NCBI GenBank assembly: GCA_949298985.1
Contig: CASFYV010000031.1
Coordinates: 1 to 64,000, forward strand
Source: an uncultured bacterium
Lineage (GTDB): Bacteria > Cyanobacteriota > Vampirovibrionia > Gastranaerophilales > Gastranaerophilaceae
Reading direction: 5' to 3'
DNA: 64,000 nucleotides
Of the stretch, positions 50,670-59,644 are shown one piece after another. The notes beneath the pieces were generated by a model, which worked only from the letters and a program-made list of their open reading frames with translations, had not been told where the DNA came from and did no database searches. The translations under genes and the position numbers were made by a program. Numbering within the stretch: the first letter of the stretch is position 1; the number at the start of each line of letters is the position of its first letter.

Positions 50670-51425
50670 TTAATAGAAGAAAATAGCCGCAAAAATTAAA
50701 TCTAAAATTACAATAGAAACAAAAGACCAAACAACAGCTTTAGTCGTCGCAATCCCAACTCCTTTTGCTCCATCTTTTGCTTCCATCCCACAACAACAAC
50801 TAACAAGTGTTATAGTGAATCCAAAAAACAATGACTTTAATAAACAAACGTTCAAATCATGCATATTTAATCCAAACCAAACTGAATCAAAATAAGCTTT
50901 GTATGTTAAACCAGAAACTAAATTCGACGCAACGGCACCGCCTACAACTCCAAATAATGATGCAACAATTACTACAAGAGGCATCATTATAGTTCCTGCA
51001 ATAATTCTTGGTGTAAATAAATAATGAATAGGATTTACTTTTAAAACCTTTATTGCATCAATTTGTTCAGTAACTTTCATAGTAGCAATTTCTGAAGCCA
51101 TAGAAGACCCAATCATTGAAATTATAGCAAACCCTGCCATAATAACACCTTCTTCTCTTATCATTAAAATTGCTACTAGCATCCCAACATAATTTCCACC
51201 ACCTTGCTTAACCATTTCCCCTGCTACTTGCATAGCGATAATTATTGATGTCATGCCTACAATAGATAAAGTTATAGGTAAAGATGAAACTCCATATCTG
51301 GCAGACTGTTCCATTATAGATTTTAATGAAGTTGGAAAAGATTTTAAACCTTTTAAAAATTCTAAACACATAAAAGCAATGTTTCCAAGCGTAGAAACAA
51401 ACGTTATAAGCTCCGCTTGTAGCAT
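50670..51425 (-). CDS. mlaE: MlaE-family lipid ABC transporter permease
   Basis: A 251-residue permease with five or six helices. Hallmarks are SLPITLSIVGMTSIIIAMQV, LVAILMIREEGVIMAGFAII (the short cytoplasmic REEG/RElG motif), and AIKVLKVNPIHYLFTPRIIA. The frame extends upstream to 51512, but the first 29 residues are tyrosine/lysine-rich and read through AT-rich promoter sequence, so the ATG at 51425 is preferred; its Shine-Dalgarno is weak. First gene of the mlaE-mlaF-mlaD operon, divergent from the MsbA-like exporter. Confidence 0.9.
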   Translation of the reverse strand: MLQAELITFVSTLGNIAFMCLEFLKGLKSFPTSLKSIMEQSARYGVSSLPITLSIVGMTSIIIAMQVAGEMVKQGGGNYVGMLVAILMIREEGVIMAGFAIISMIGSSMASEIATMKVTEQIDAIKVLKVNPIHYLFTPRIIAGTIMMPLVVIVASLFGVVGGAVASNLVSGLTYKAYFDSVWFGLNMHDLNVCLLKSLFFGFTITLVSCCCGMEAKDGAKGVGIATTKAVVWSFVSIVILDLIFAAIFFY

Positions 51426-51566
51426 TTTAAATATCTTATATGTGTATGTAGCCTTATAATATATTTTCACCTTATGTTGTATTTTACCACAATTAAAAAA
51501 TTTTACATACATTTTCTTATTTATGTTAAACTAAAATATACGGGAGTATTTTTAAGGGAGTTATAT

Positions 51567-53381
51567 ATGTTAAAATTAAAAAATACAACAACGAAAGATG
51601 CCTTTCGCTATGGATATTTACTTAATAAAATGTATCCATACATAAAATTGGTTTTAACTCGTTCAATATTACTTTTTGTGCTTGCGATACCATTAGGTTT
51701 ATTAGATGGGGTTGTAGCTTTTTCATTAAGACCTTATATGGATTTTGTAGTAAACGGAAATGAACTGCAAACATTTGAACTATGGGGACATACTTTTAAA
51801 TTACAAGCATTTTTTATAAAACTTATTCCAATAGCTATTGTTTTATTTGCTTTAATTCAAGGAGTTTTAAAATATATTTGTAATTACCTTTCAGATTGGA
51901 CTGGTAATAAAATGTCAAATGCTCTGAAAATAGATCTATTTAGAAAGTTAACATCAATGGATACTAAATTTTTTGATGTTAATTCTTCTGGAATTGTCTT
52001 AAGTAGATTTTTTTCAGATCCTGATGCTGCTTCAAAGAATTTGATAAATACTTTGAAGGGATTTATTCTTGCAATATTTGAATTTGTAGCATTGGTTTTT
52101 GTATTGTTATTTAATTCGTGGAAACTTGCTCTTATCGGTATTGGAGTTATGGGAATAGCGATTACTCCTGTAATTTTTATAAAAAAGAAGATAAAAAATG
52201 TTTCTAATGCAACTATGGTTGTTGGTGGTGATATGACAACTAATTTTAATGAAACTTTTGCAGGAAACAGAATTATTACTGCTTATAATCTTCAAGAGCA
52301 TCAAAATTATAAATTTGAGGATCAAGTACATAAACAATTTGATTTAACAATATCTTTAACAAAAAGAGTGGGGTGGATGTCCCCAATTATGTATTTTGTA
52401 TGTTCTATAGGTATTGCAATAGTAATGAATTATGGTAACAGTTTAATTTTATCAGGAGAGATGTCTGCTGGAAGTTTTGCATCTTTTGTTACTTCATTAC
52501 TTCTTTTATATAAACCTACAAAATCTCTAGGTTTAACTTTGACAAGTTTACAATCAACTTTTGTTTCTATAGCAAGAGTTTTTGAATTGTTTGATTTAAT
52601 GCCAGAAATAAAAGATTCTTCTAATGCTCAAGAAATGAAACCTATAAAATCAGGAATAGAATTCAACCATGTTTGGTTTGAATATGAAGAAAATCAGCCT
52701 GTTTTAAAAGATTTTTCTTTGCAAATTAAACCTAATGAGACAATTGCTTTAGTTGGAAACTCTGGTGGAGGCAAATCTACTGTTGTCAATCTTTTGCCAA
52801 GATTTTATGATATAAAATCAGGTTCAATTACGATAGATGGAATTGATATTCGTGATATTGAATTAAAATCACTTAGAAATAATATTGCTTTTGTTTTCCA
52901 AGATAATTACTTGTTCACAGGATCAATAAAGGAAAATATTTTAATGGGTAAACCTAATGCAACAGAAGCAGAAATTGCAGAGGCTGTAAGATTATCTCAT
53001 TTAGATGAATTTTTAGGAACTTTACCTGAAGGTATTAATACAGTAGTTGGTGAAAGAGGAGCTTCTTTATCTGGCGGACAACGTCAGAGAGTTGCAATTG
53101 CAAGAGCTTTAATAAAAAATGCTCCTATTGTAATTTTAGATGAGGCAACTTCTGCCTTAGACAATGAATCAGAAGCTATTGTTCAAAAAGCTCTGGACAA
53201 TTTAATGAAAAATAGAACAGTTTTTGTTATTGCTCATAGATTATCTACCATTAATAATGCAGATAGAATCGCTGTTTTAAATGAAGGAGAGTTAACAGAA
53301 CTTGGTACACATAATGAGTTAATGAATAAAAAAGATGGTAGATATAAACATTTATATGAAATGCAATTTGGAGGACAATAA
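51567..53381 (+). CDS. MsbA-like ABC exporter (fused permease and ATPase)
   Basis: A 604-residue half-transporter. The start at 51567 is chosen for its AAGGGAG Shine-Dalgarno six bases upstream; the longer frame from 51474 reads through the divergent promoter region. Six helices lie in about 25-330, with a type 1 exporter coupling pattern (LFRKLTSMDTKFFDVNSSGI). The ATPase domain has VGNSGGGKSTVVNLLPRFYD, the Q-loop VFQDNYLFTGSIKENILMGK, the signature SLSGGQRQRVAIARAL and ILDEATSALDNESE. The family includes the lipid A flippase MsbA; the nearby lipid-transport operon and lpxA at 5.5 kb favour that role but do not prove it. It is followed by manC two bases later. Confidence 0.9.
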   Translation: MLKLKNTTTKDAFRYGYLLNKMYPYIKLVLTRSILLFVLAIPLGLLDGVVAFSLRPYMDFVVNGNELQTFELWGHTFKLQAFFIKLIPIAIVLFALIQGVLKYICNYLSDWTGNKMSNALKIDLFRKLTSMDTKFFDVNSSGIVLSRFFSDPDAASKNLINTLKGFILAIFEFVALVFVLLFNSWKLALIGIGVMGIAITPVIFIKKKIKNVSNATMVVGGDMTTNFNETFAGNRIITAYNLQEHQNYKFEDQVHKQFDLTISLTKRVGWMSPIMYFVCSIGIAIVMNYGNSLILSGEMSAGSFASFVTSLLLLYKPTKSLGLTLTSLQSTFVSIARVFELFDLMPEIKDSSNAQEMKPIKSGIEFNHVWFEYEENQPVLKDFSLQIKPNETIALVGNSGGGKSTVVNLLPRFYDIKSGSITIDGIDIRDIELKSLRNNIAFVFQDNYLFTGSIKENILMGKPNATEAEIAEAVRLSHLDEFLGTLPEGINTVVGERGASLSGGQRQRVAIARALIKNAPIVILDEATSALDNESEAIVQKALDNLMKNRTVFVIAHRLSTINNADRIAVLNEGELTELGTHNELMNKKDGRYKHLYEMQFGGQ

Positions 53382-53383
53382 TA

Positions 53384-54775
53384 ATGTATGGTTTGATTCT
53401 AGCAGGAGGTTCTGGAAGTAGACTTTGGCCTTTATCAAGAGAACTTTATCCAAAACAATTATTAAATATTCAAGATTCTGAAAGTTTACTTCAGGCAACT
53501 TTTGAAAGATTAATGGAGTGTATGCCTGCATCTAATATTATAAGTATGACAGGTGTAAAACATGTTTCAAATGTCAGATATCAACTTTCAGCATTATGTG
53601 ATAATCCCTTAATTTTATCTGAACCTATTGGAAGAAATACAGCTCCTGCAATTGCTCTTGCTTCAAAATTTATCATTGAAAAATTTAACGAAGATCCTGT
53701 TGTAATTGTTGTTCCATCTGATCATAAAATTACAAATATTGATAAATTTGTATCCACAGTAAAAAATGGTGAAAAAATTGCTGAAATGGGTTATATTGTA
53801 ACATTCGGTATAAAACCTTCTTACCCTGAAACAGGTTATGGTTACATTAATATAACTGATAAACATGTGGAAAGCGGGTTTAAGGTAAATAAATTTGTAG
53901 AAAAACCTAACGAAGAATTAGCTAAAAAATATTTAGCAGAAGGAAATTACTTCTGGAATAGTGGAATATTTATGTTTAAAGCATCTGTACTATTAGAAGA
54001 ACTTGCAAAATGTTCTCCTGATATATATTCAAAACTTTCGAATTTTGATTTTTCAGAATCAAAAGAGATTCCTTTTGTAGAATTTGAAAAAATGCCTTCA
54101 ATATCTATAGATTATGCTGTAATGGAAAAATCTGATAAAATAGCTCTTTTAAAATTAGAAAGTGATTGGAATGATTTAGGAAGTTGGCAATCCATTTATG
54201 ATGTTAGTAAAAAAGATGAGAATGGTAATGTTATAGTAGGACACGTTTTAGATGAAGGATCAAAAAATTCTCTAATATATTCATCATCAAAACTTGTTGC
54301 GACTATTGGCTTAGAAGATGCGGTCATTGTAGAAACAGAAGATGCTATTTTAGCTTGTAAAAAAGATAAAACTCAAGATGTAAAGAAAATTTTTGAAACT
54401 TTAAAAAAACAAAATGATAATACACATCTTTCTCATAAAACTGTTTACAGACCTTGGGGATATTATACAGTTTTAGCTGAAGGTAAAGGTTTTCTTACAA
54501 AAATGATACAAGTAAATCCTGGGCAAAAATTATCTGTACAATCACATAATCATAGAAGTGAACATTGGGTTGTTTTGGAAGGTATGGCAAAAGTTTTACT
54601 TGAAGGAAAAGAGCATATTTTAAGTCCTGGACATAGTATTGATATTGATATTAAAGAAATTCATTCACTGCAAAACCCTTATAAAGATGTATTAAAAATA
54701 ATAGAAGTCCAGAAAGGGGATTTATTAATTGAAGAAGATATCATAAGATATGAAGATATGTATGGTAGAGTATAA
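53384..54775 (+). CDS. manC: Mannose-1-phosphate guanylyltransferase/mannose-6-phosphate isomerase (type II)
   Basis: A 463-residue bifunctional enzyme. The N-terminal nucleotidyltransferase starts YGLILAGGSGSRLWPLSREL with YPKQLL, and has EPIGRNTAPAIALASKF and NYFWNSGIFMFKASVLLEEL. The C-terminal cupin (about 350-463) is the type II phosphomannose isomerase: YRPWGYYTVLAEGKGFLTKM, QKLSVQSHNHRSEHWVVLEG and LSPGHSIDIDIKEIHSLQNP. Together they make GDP-mannose from mannose-6-phosphate via an external phosphomannomutase. It probably supplies a surface polysaccharide or LPS core. Cotranscribed with the MsbA-like exporter. Confidence 0.94.
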   Translation: MYGLILAGGSGSRLWPLSRELYPKQLLNIQDSESLLQATFERLMECMPASNIISMTGVKHVSNVRYQLSALCDNPLILSEPIGRNTAPAIALASKFIIEKFNEDPVVIVVPSDHKITNIDKFVSTVKNGEKIAEMGYIVTFGIKPSYPETGYGYINITDKHVESGFKVNKFVEKPNEELAKKYLAEGNYFWNSGIFMFKASVLLEELAKCSPDIYSKLSNFDFSESKEIPFVEFEKMPSISIDYAVMEKSDKIALLKLESDWNDLGSWQSIYDVSKKDENGNVIVGHVLDEGSKNSLIYSSSKLVATIGLEDAVIVETEDAILACKKDKTQDVKKIFETLKKQNDNTHLSHKTVYRPWGYYTVLAEGKGFLTKMIQVNPGQKLSVQSHNHRSEHWVVLEGMAKVLLEGKEHILSPGHSIDIDIKEIHSLQNPYKDVLKIIEVQKGDLLIEEDIIRYEDMYGRV

Positions 54776-54791
54776 CAAATAAGAGGTGTGT

Positions 54792-55133
54792 ATGAGAATT
54801 CAATCAATAAGTAGCTATCAAATAAAATCTAACAACTATATCAAACACAAAAAAGTGAATCAAAATTATACATATACTCAATCGCAAAACGACACAGTCT
54901 CATTCACCAGTAAACATACATTTGCAAAAGGTTTTGCAGGTGTTTTCGGCACCGCTGGTACACTTGCAGCAATTGGTGGTATGTTAATTATGACGGGTGG
55001 TTTAGGAGCTGCTGCTTTACCTTTTATCGCAGGATATGGAGCTGTTAGTGCAGGAATTGGCGCTTCTATTGGACATCAATTAGATAAAGTCGATAAAGAT
55101 GATGAAGATAATAACAATAAAGATAACAAATAA
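54792..55133 (+). CDS. Small glycine-rich membrane-associated protein with N-terminal VSFTSK motif
   Basis: A 113-residue protein of unknown function. The ATG at 54792 is preferred over a GTG at 54786 because AAGAGG immediately precedes it. The basic, asparagine/tyrosine-rich N-terminus of about 45 residues contains DTVSFTSKH, similar in position to VNFKG in the protein at 61314. Residues about 50-95 form a hydrophobic glycine-zipper segment (GTAGTLAAIGGMLIMTGGLG then AAALPFIAGYGAVSAGIGAS), likely two membrane helices, and the tail is Asp/Asn/Lys rich. It sits between manC and mtaB, and no homolog is recognised. Confidence 0.7.
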   Translation: MRIQSISSYQIKSNNYIKHKKVNQNYTYTQSQNDTVSFTSKHTFAKGFAGVFGTAGTLAAIGGMLIMTGGLGAAALPFIAGYGAVSAGIGASIGHQLDKVDKDDEDNNNKDNK

Positions 55134-55157
55134 TTTTCATGCTAAAATTTTATAGTT

Positions 55158-56411
55158 ATGAAAAAGTTTTATCTTAAATCTATGGGATGTAAATCTAATC
55201 AATTTGAAGGGCAAATTGTAGCTCAAAAACTTATTGATTCAGGTTTTCAACAAGTAAATAAACTTGAAGATGCAGATTATTATATTTTAAATTCTTGTTC
55301 AGTTACTCAAAAAAGTGATAATGAGGCAATGTATTTATTAAGACATGCTCATAGCATTGGACTAAAAACCGTTTTAACAGGTTGCGTTGCACAAATTGAA
55401 AAAGAAAATCTGTTAAAAGAACAATATATTGATTTTATTTACGGAAATGAAGATAAATTCAATATTGCAGTTTATTTAGAAGAAAATAATAATTTTGTCG
55501 TTAGAGATTTAATGAAAAAAACAGATTTCTGTAAAGAAATTTTAAATGATACTACTAAAACAAGGATTAGTTTAAAAATACAAGATGGATGTGATAATAG
55601 ATGTTCATACTGCATAATTCCTTACGGGAGAGGCAAGTCTCGAAGTGCTGATTCTGATTTTATAATAAATGAAATTAACAGATATGCTCAACAAGGGTAT
55701 AAAGAAGTTGTTTTAACAGGAATTCATATTGGACTTTGGGGTAAAGATTTTAACAAAGAATTATTAGATTTATTAATTGATATAGAGAATAAAACTAGTA
55801 TCAATCGTTATCGTTTAGGATCATTAAATCCACTAGAAATAACACCTAAAATGTTAGATTTTTTAGAGACAAGTGAAAAATTCTGTCCTCATTTTCATTT
55901 GTCATTACAATCTGCGTGTAATAATACCTTAAAAAGAATGAATAGACATTATAGTGTAGAATTTTATTTGGACCAAATTGAAGACATTAAATCAAGATTT
56001 AAAAATGCATTTTTAGGGAGTGATATCATTGCAGGTTTTGTTGGAGAAACAGAAAAAGACTTTGAAACTACAGTTGAAAATTTAAAAAAATCTAAATTAA
56101 GTCAAATACATACTTTTCCTTATTCAATAAGAAAAGGAACTATTGCAGAAAAAATGGACGGACATTTAGATGAAAAAATAAAAGCACATAGAGCTGATGT
56201 TATAAAAGAGATTTCAAAAGATAAGTATAAAGATTTTTTAAATGAATGTATTGGAAGTGAACAAGAGGTTTTGATAGAAAAAAAACTCGATAAAAATGGA
56301 AAATATAAAGGTTTAACAAGAAATTATATTAATGTTATACTTGATAGCGGAGAATTTAATACATTAAAGAATGTTGTATTGACAAAAGATAATATAAAAA
56401 ATAAAGCGTAG
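55158..56411 (+). CDS. mtaB: MtaB-type tRNA methylthiotransferase (radical SAM)
   Basis: A 417-residue enzyme that adds the methylthio group to t6A37 of tRNAs. The UPF0004 domain has YLKSMGCKSNQFEGQI, with cluster cysteines C11, C47 and C76. The radical SAM cluster is CDNRCSYCIIPYGRGKSRS (C145, C149, C152). LTGIHIGLWGKD and HFHLSLQSACNNTLKRMNRH follow as in MtaB rather than MiaB or RimO, and the C-terminal TRAM-like domain is near 355-415. The ATG has no Shine-Dalgarno, and an extended -10 TGCTAAAAT ends 9 bases before it, so the mRNA may be leaderless or nearly so. Confidence 0.93.
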   Translation: MKKFYLKSMGCKSNQFEGQIVAQKLIDSGFQQVNKLEDADYYILNSCSVTQKSDNEAMYLLRHAHSIGLKTVLTGCVAQIEKENLLKEQYIDFIYGNEDKFNIAVYLEENNNFVVRDLMKKTDFCKEILNDTTKTRISLKIQDGCDNRCSYCIIPYGRGKSRSADSDFIINEINRYAQQGYKEVVLTGIHIGLWGKDFNKELLDLLIDIENKTSINRYRLGSLNPLEITPKMLDFLETSEKFCPHFHLSLQSACNNTLKRMNRHYSVEFYLDQIEDIKSRFKNAFLGSDIIAGFVGETEKDFETTVENLKKSKLSQIHTFPYSIRKGTIAEKMDGHLDEKIKAHRADVIKEISKDKYKDFLNECIGSEQEVLIEKKLDKNGKYKGLTRNYINVILDSGEFNTLKNVVLTKDNIKNKA

Positions 56412-56416
56412 GATTT

Positions 56417-56755
56417 ATGATTAGATATATAGCTCCAATTTTATTACTATTAATTTCTAATATATTTATGACTTTTGCTTGGTATGGTCATCTAAGATTT
56501 CGTTCTCAAGCATTAATTTTAGTAATACTTGTAAGTTGGGGAATTGCTTTTTTTGAATACTGTTTTCAAGTTCCTGCAAATCGGATAGGATATAACTGTT
56601 ATAATGCTGTTCAATTAAAAACAATTCAAGAAGTTATTACTTTAATCGTTTTTTCATTTTTTTCAGTATTTTATTTAAAAGAACAGTTTAAGTGGAATTA
56701 TTTAATAGGATTTATTTTTATAGTATTAGCGGTTGTATTTATATTTAAAAAATAA
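56417..56755 (+). CDS. DMT-superfamily small membrane protein (DUF486)
   Basis: A 112-residue, four-helix membrane protein matching the DUF486 family: ILLLLISNIFMTFAWYGHLR, ILVSWGIAFFEYCFQVPANR, then YNAVQLKTIQEVITLIVFSF. It resembles a single EmrE-like unit, so it probably dimerises, but the substrate is unknown. SD is GTAGGA (in the mtaB end), with a five-base gap after mtaB. Confidence 0.9.
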   Translation: MIRYIAPILLLLISNIFMTFAWYGHLRFRSQALILVILVSWGIAFFEYCFQVPANRIGYNCYNAVQLKTIQEVITLIVFSFFSVFYLKEQFKWNYLIGFIFIVLAVVFIFKK

Positions 56756-56811
56756 AAATATTTACACGTCTAATTTTTATGCTACTATAGTTAAATATTG
56801 GAGATAAAATT

Positions 56812-57093
56812 ATGATTACTGTAAAAGATGTTGAACACGTTGCAAAGTTAGCACGTTTAGAATTATCAGAAGAAGAAAAAGAAAAATTTACAAAACAATT
56901 GGGTGATGTTTTAAAACACGTGGATGCTATGAATGAAGTTGATACTTCGAATGTTGAGCCAATGGCTCATGCTATTGATTTTGTAAATGTAATGAGAGAA
57001 GATAAAGTTTATTATGAACAAACGAAAGAAGAACTTCTGAAAAATGCTCCGGATGAAGAAGACGGATTTTTCAGAGTTCCAAAAATCAATTAA
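56812..57093 (+). CDS. gatC: Aspartyl/glutamyl-tRNA amidotransferase subunit C
   Basis: GatC stabilises GatA and GatB in the transamidation that forms Gln-tRNA(Gln) or Asn-tRNA(Asn). The 93-residue protein shows the standard VEHVAKLARLELSEEEKEKF start, the central VDTSNVEPMAHAIDFVNVMR, and the final DGFFRVPKI. GatA and GatB are not next to it, so the genes are scattered. SD GGAG, followed by a terminator. Confidence 0.95.
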   Translation: MITVKDVEHVAKLARLELSEEEKEKFTKQLGDVLKHVDAMNEVDTSNVEPMAHAIDFVNVMREDKVYYEQTKEELLKNAPDEEDGFFRVPKIN

Positions 57094-57099
57094 AAAAAA

Positions 57100-57122
57100 G
57101 GGCTTTTTAGCCCCTTTTTTTT
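57100..57122 (+). terminator. Intrinsic terminator after gatC
   Basis: GGGC (57100-57103) and GCCC (57110-57113) form the core of a hairpin extended by the flanking A and T runs, followed by eight T (57115-57122). It begins seven bases after the gatC stop. Confidence 0.7.
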
Positions 57123-57161
57123 ATTAAATAAATTTTAAAAATAATCTTTTAAGGAGTTTTT

Positions 57162-58775
57162 ATGACTAAATATATTTTTATAACAGGTGGGGTAGTTAGT
57201 TCTTTAGGGAAAGGTATAATTGGAGCATCTTTAGGAAAATTACTTAGAGCAAGAGGTTTTTCTGTTGCAATCCAAAAATTTGATCCCTATATAAATGTCG
57301 ATCCAGGAACAATGAGTCCTTTTCAACATGGAGAAGTCTTTGTTACTGATGATGGTGCAGAAACAGATTTAGATTTAGGTCATTATGAAAGATTTATAGA
57401 TACTAATTTTTCACAACTTAGTAGTGTTACATCCGGTAGTGTTTATCAAACAGTAATAAATAAAGAACGTAGAGGGGATTATTTAGGCGGTACTGTCCAA
57501 GTAATTCCGCATATTACAAATGAAATCAAATCAAGAATTATAAAAGCTCAAAAATCATTTAAACCCGATTTTCAAATTATTGAAATTGGAGGAACTATTG
57601 GTGATATTGAAGGGTTACCTTTTATTGAATCTGTAAGACAATTCAAAACAGAAGTTGGAATAGGAAATGCTATAAACATTCACTGTACTTTATTACCATA
57701 CCTTCCAACCTCTGGGGAATTAAAAACAAAACCTTCTCAACACAGTGTAAGTCAACTTAGAAGTTATGGTCTTCAACCTGAAATTTTAGTCTGCAGAACT
57801 TCAAAACCTATTCCTAAAACAGAGAAGGACAAATTAGCTTTATTTTGTTCAGTTTCTAAAGAAGCTGTTATTGAATGTAGAGATATGAAGAGCATTTATG
57901 AAGTACCACTTGCTTTAGAAGAACAAAAATTTGCAGAAGTAGTGCTTAAATTATTACATGTAGAAGATAAAAAAGTGAATTTAGATGGTTGGAAAGATTT
58001 GGTAGAAAGAATCAATCATCCTAAAGACACTATTAAAATTGCAATTGCAGGTAAATATACCAAATTATCTGATGCTTACATTTCAGTAGTTGAATCAATA
58101 AAACATGCCGGATATTCAAACAATGTTAAAACTGAAATCAAATGGATAAATTCAGAAGAATGTATTGATAGTAATAAATGTAAAGAATTAATGTCTGATA
58201 TAGATGGTGTAATTGTTCCTGGCGGATTTGGAGCAAGGGGGATAGAAGGGAAATTAAATGTTATAAAATATGCAAGAGAAAATAATCTTCCATTTTTAGG
58301 AATTTGCTTAGGAATGCAATGTGCAGTAATTGAATATGCAAGAAATGTTGCAGGACTTAAAAATGCAAATTCCACAGAATTTGATGAAAACAGTTCAACT
58401 CCTGTAATAGATTTAATGTTAGAACAAAAAAATGTTAAAGGATATGGCGGTACAATGAGATTAGGTGCATATGATTGTCACCTTAAAAAAGGTACAAAAG
58501 CCCAAGAAGTTTATGGAACAAGCAAAATTTCAGAACGTCACAGACATAGATATGAAGTAAATACTGATTTTATTGAAACTCTAAAAAAAGCAGGACTAGT
58601 TTTTTCAGGAATGTCACCTGATAATATGTTATCAGAAATTGTTGAAATCCCAAATTTAGATTGGTTTGTAGCTTGTCAATTCCATCCCGAATTTAAATCA
58701 AGACCTGAAAGACCGCATCCATTATTTAAAGGTTTAATAGATACGGTTGTTAAAAGAAAATTATCTGAGGGTTAA
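57162..58775 (+). CDS. pyrG: CTP synthase
   Basis: A 537-residue enzyme that aminates UTP to CTP using glutamine. The synthetase half starts YIFITGGVVSSLGKGIIGAS with DGAETDLDLGHYERFID, and the glutamine amidotransferase half has LPFLGICLGMQCAVIEYARN (nucleophile at about C382) and the His/Glu motif FHPEFKSRPERPHPLF. The interdomain CTP regulatory region is intact. Shine-Dalgarno AAGGAG. Its last codons overlap the convergent unknown gene at 58761 by 15 bases. Confidence 0.98.
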   Translation: MTKYIFITGGVVSSLGKGIIGASLGKLLRARGFSVAIQKFDPYINVDPGTMSPFQHGEVFVTDDGAETDLDLGHYERFIDTNFSQLSSVTSGSVYQTVINKERRGDYLGGTVQVIPHITNEIKSRIIKAQKSFKPDFQIIEIGGTIGDIEGLPFIESVRQFKTEVGIGNAINIHCTLLPYLPTSGELKTKPSQHSVSQLRSYGLQPEILVCRTSKPIPKTEKDKLALFCSVSKEAVIECRDMKSIYEVPLALEEQKFAEVVLKLLHVEDKKVNLDGWKDLVERINHPKDTIKIAIAGKYTKLSDAYISVVESIKHAGYSNNVKTEIKWINSEECIDSNKCKELMSDIDGVIVPGGFGARGIEGKLNVIKYARENNLPFLGICLGMQCAVIEYARNVAGLKNANSTEFDENSSTPVIDLMLEQKNVKGYGGTMRLGAYDCHLKKGTKAQEVYGTSKISERHRHRYEVNTDFIETLKKAGLVFSGMSPDNMLSEIVEIPNLDWFVACQFHPEFKSRPERPHPLFKGLIDTVVKRKLSEG

Positions 58776-59522
58776 AAAAGCTTCTATTTTTGCTTTTATT
58801 GAATTAGAAGCATAATCATCAATATCAATATAAAGTCCGTTGTATTTGTCTGCTAAATACTTTGCAAGTTGTGATTTAGCACAAAAAGCTTGGGCATAAA
58901 ATACTGTAGGAATATTTGGATCTACATACATTTCTAAGTCTAAATTTGCAGGGCAACCAGCCTCAACACAACGAGTCCAGCCATATACTCTAGTATTATC
59001 TGGGAATAATTTAAGAATTTCCAAATCATTAGGCGGAACTCCCCAAAATCCGGGGGTAGGGGTAAATGTATAAGGATTATTTTTAAACTTCTCACCAGAT
59101 TTGATAAGGTTGCAAGCTGTGTCTAAAATTGTTGAGTCTATTATACCAGCAGTAATTGTTGTTATTTTGTCATAAAGAGGCATATTACTATCGCATATTA
59201 TCACATCTCTTTTAGGTTCCAAATCCTCGTAAATAGACTGAATTACATTAAACCCCAAATCCATAAGAATTTTTGAAGCGAACCAACCACTATCACATTT
59301 ATCTTTACCAATTGGAGCAAGGATTAAATCCGGTTTCAAATACATCGCATTATCTATGATATTTCGAATAATTTTACAATATGATTCAGGCAAAATGTTC
59401 GTTTTAGGATAATAAAAATCTATATCTAAATCAATCCATTCTGCGTTAGGATAATTTTTCTTAGTCTTTTCTATAATATCAGGGTGCGGATATCCCCAAA
59501 AACCTATTATAAACTTCTTCAT
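58761..59522 (-). CDS. Cysteine-rich protein of unknown function
   Basis: A 253-residue soluble protein with no signal peptide. Seven cysteines lie at 49, 76, 110, 137, 185, 190 and 214; the strongest-looking motifs are FWGVPPNDLEILKLFPDNTR at about 159-178, GWTRCVEAGCPANLDLEMYV and KDKCDSGWFASKILMDLGFN. The N-terminal beta-alpha pattern FIIGFWGYPHPDIIEKT and LILAPIGKDKC suggests a Rossmann-like fold. I do not recognise the family, though a metal or cofactor site involving the CxxxxC pair is plausible. It is divergent from the TSCPD gene. Confidence 0.75.
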   Translation of the reverse strand: MKKFIIGFWGYPHPDIIEKTKKNYPNAEWIDLDIDFYYPKTNILPESYCKIIRNIIDNAMYLKPDLILAPIGKDKCDSGWFASKILMDLGFNVIQSIYEDLEPKRDVIICDSNMPLYDKITTITAGIIDSTILDTACNLIKSGEKFKNNPYTFTPTPGFWGVPPNDLEILKLFPDNTRVYGWTRCVEAGCPANLDLEMYVDPNIPTVFYAQAFCAKSQLAKYLADKYNGLYIDIDDYASNSIKAKIEAFLTLR

Positions 59523-59586
59523 AGTCTTAAGGTAGCATAAATTTTTTTCATCGTAAAGATAAAATATTAAAAAAATATTCAGAAAT

Positions 59587-59616
59587 TTGAAAGATTAAAA
59601 AATCATATGATATACT
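59587..59616 (+). promoter_or_regulatory. Predicted promoter of the TSCPD-isocitrate dehydrogenase operon
   Basis: TTGAAA at 59587-59592, an 18-base spacer, then TATACT at 59611-59616. The predicted start near 59623 gives a leader of about 22 bases containing AAGGAG (59631-59636) before the ATG at 59645. Confidence 0.55.
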
Positions 59617-59644
59617 GTAAAAAAGAAGAAAAGGAGTATAAAAT

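Noticed and set aside
48509-51425. Mce/Mla operon missing outer-membrane and periplasmic parts as a degraded locus
   Set aside because: E, F and D components with no MlaA, B or C is common outside Proteobacteria; all three genes are intact.
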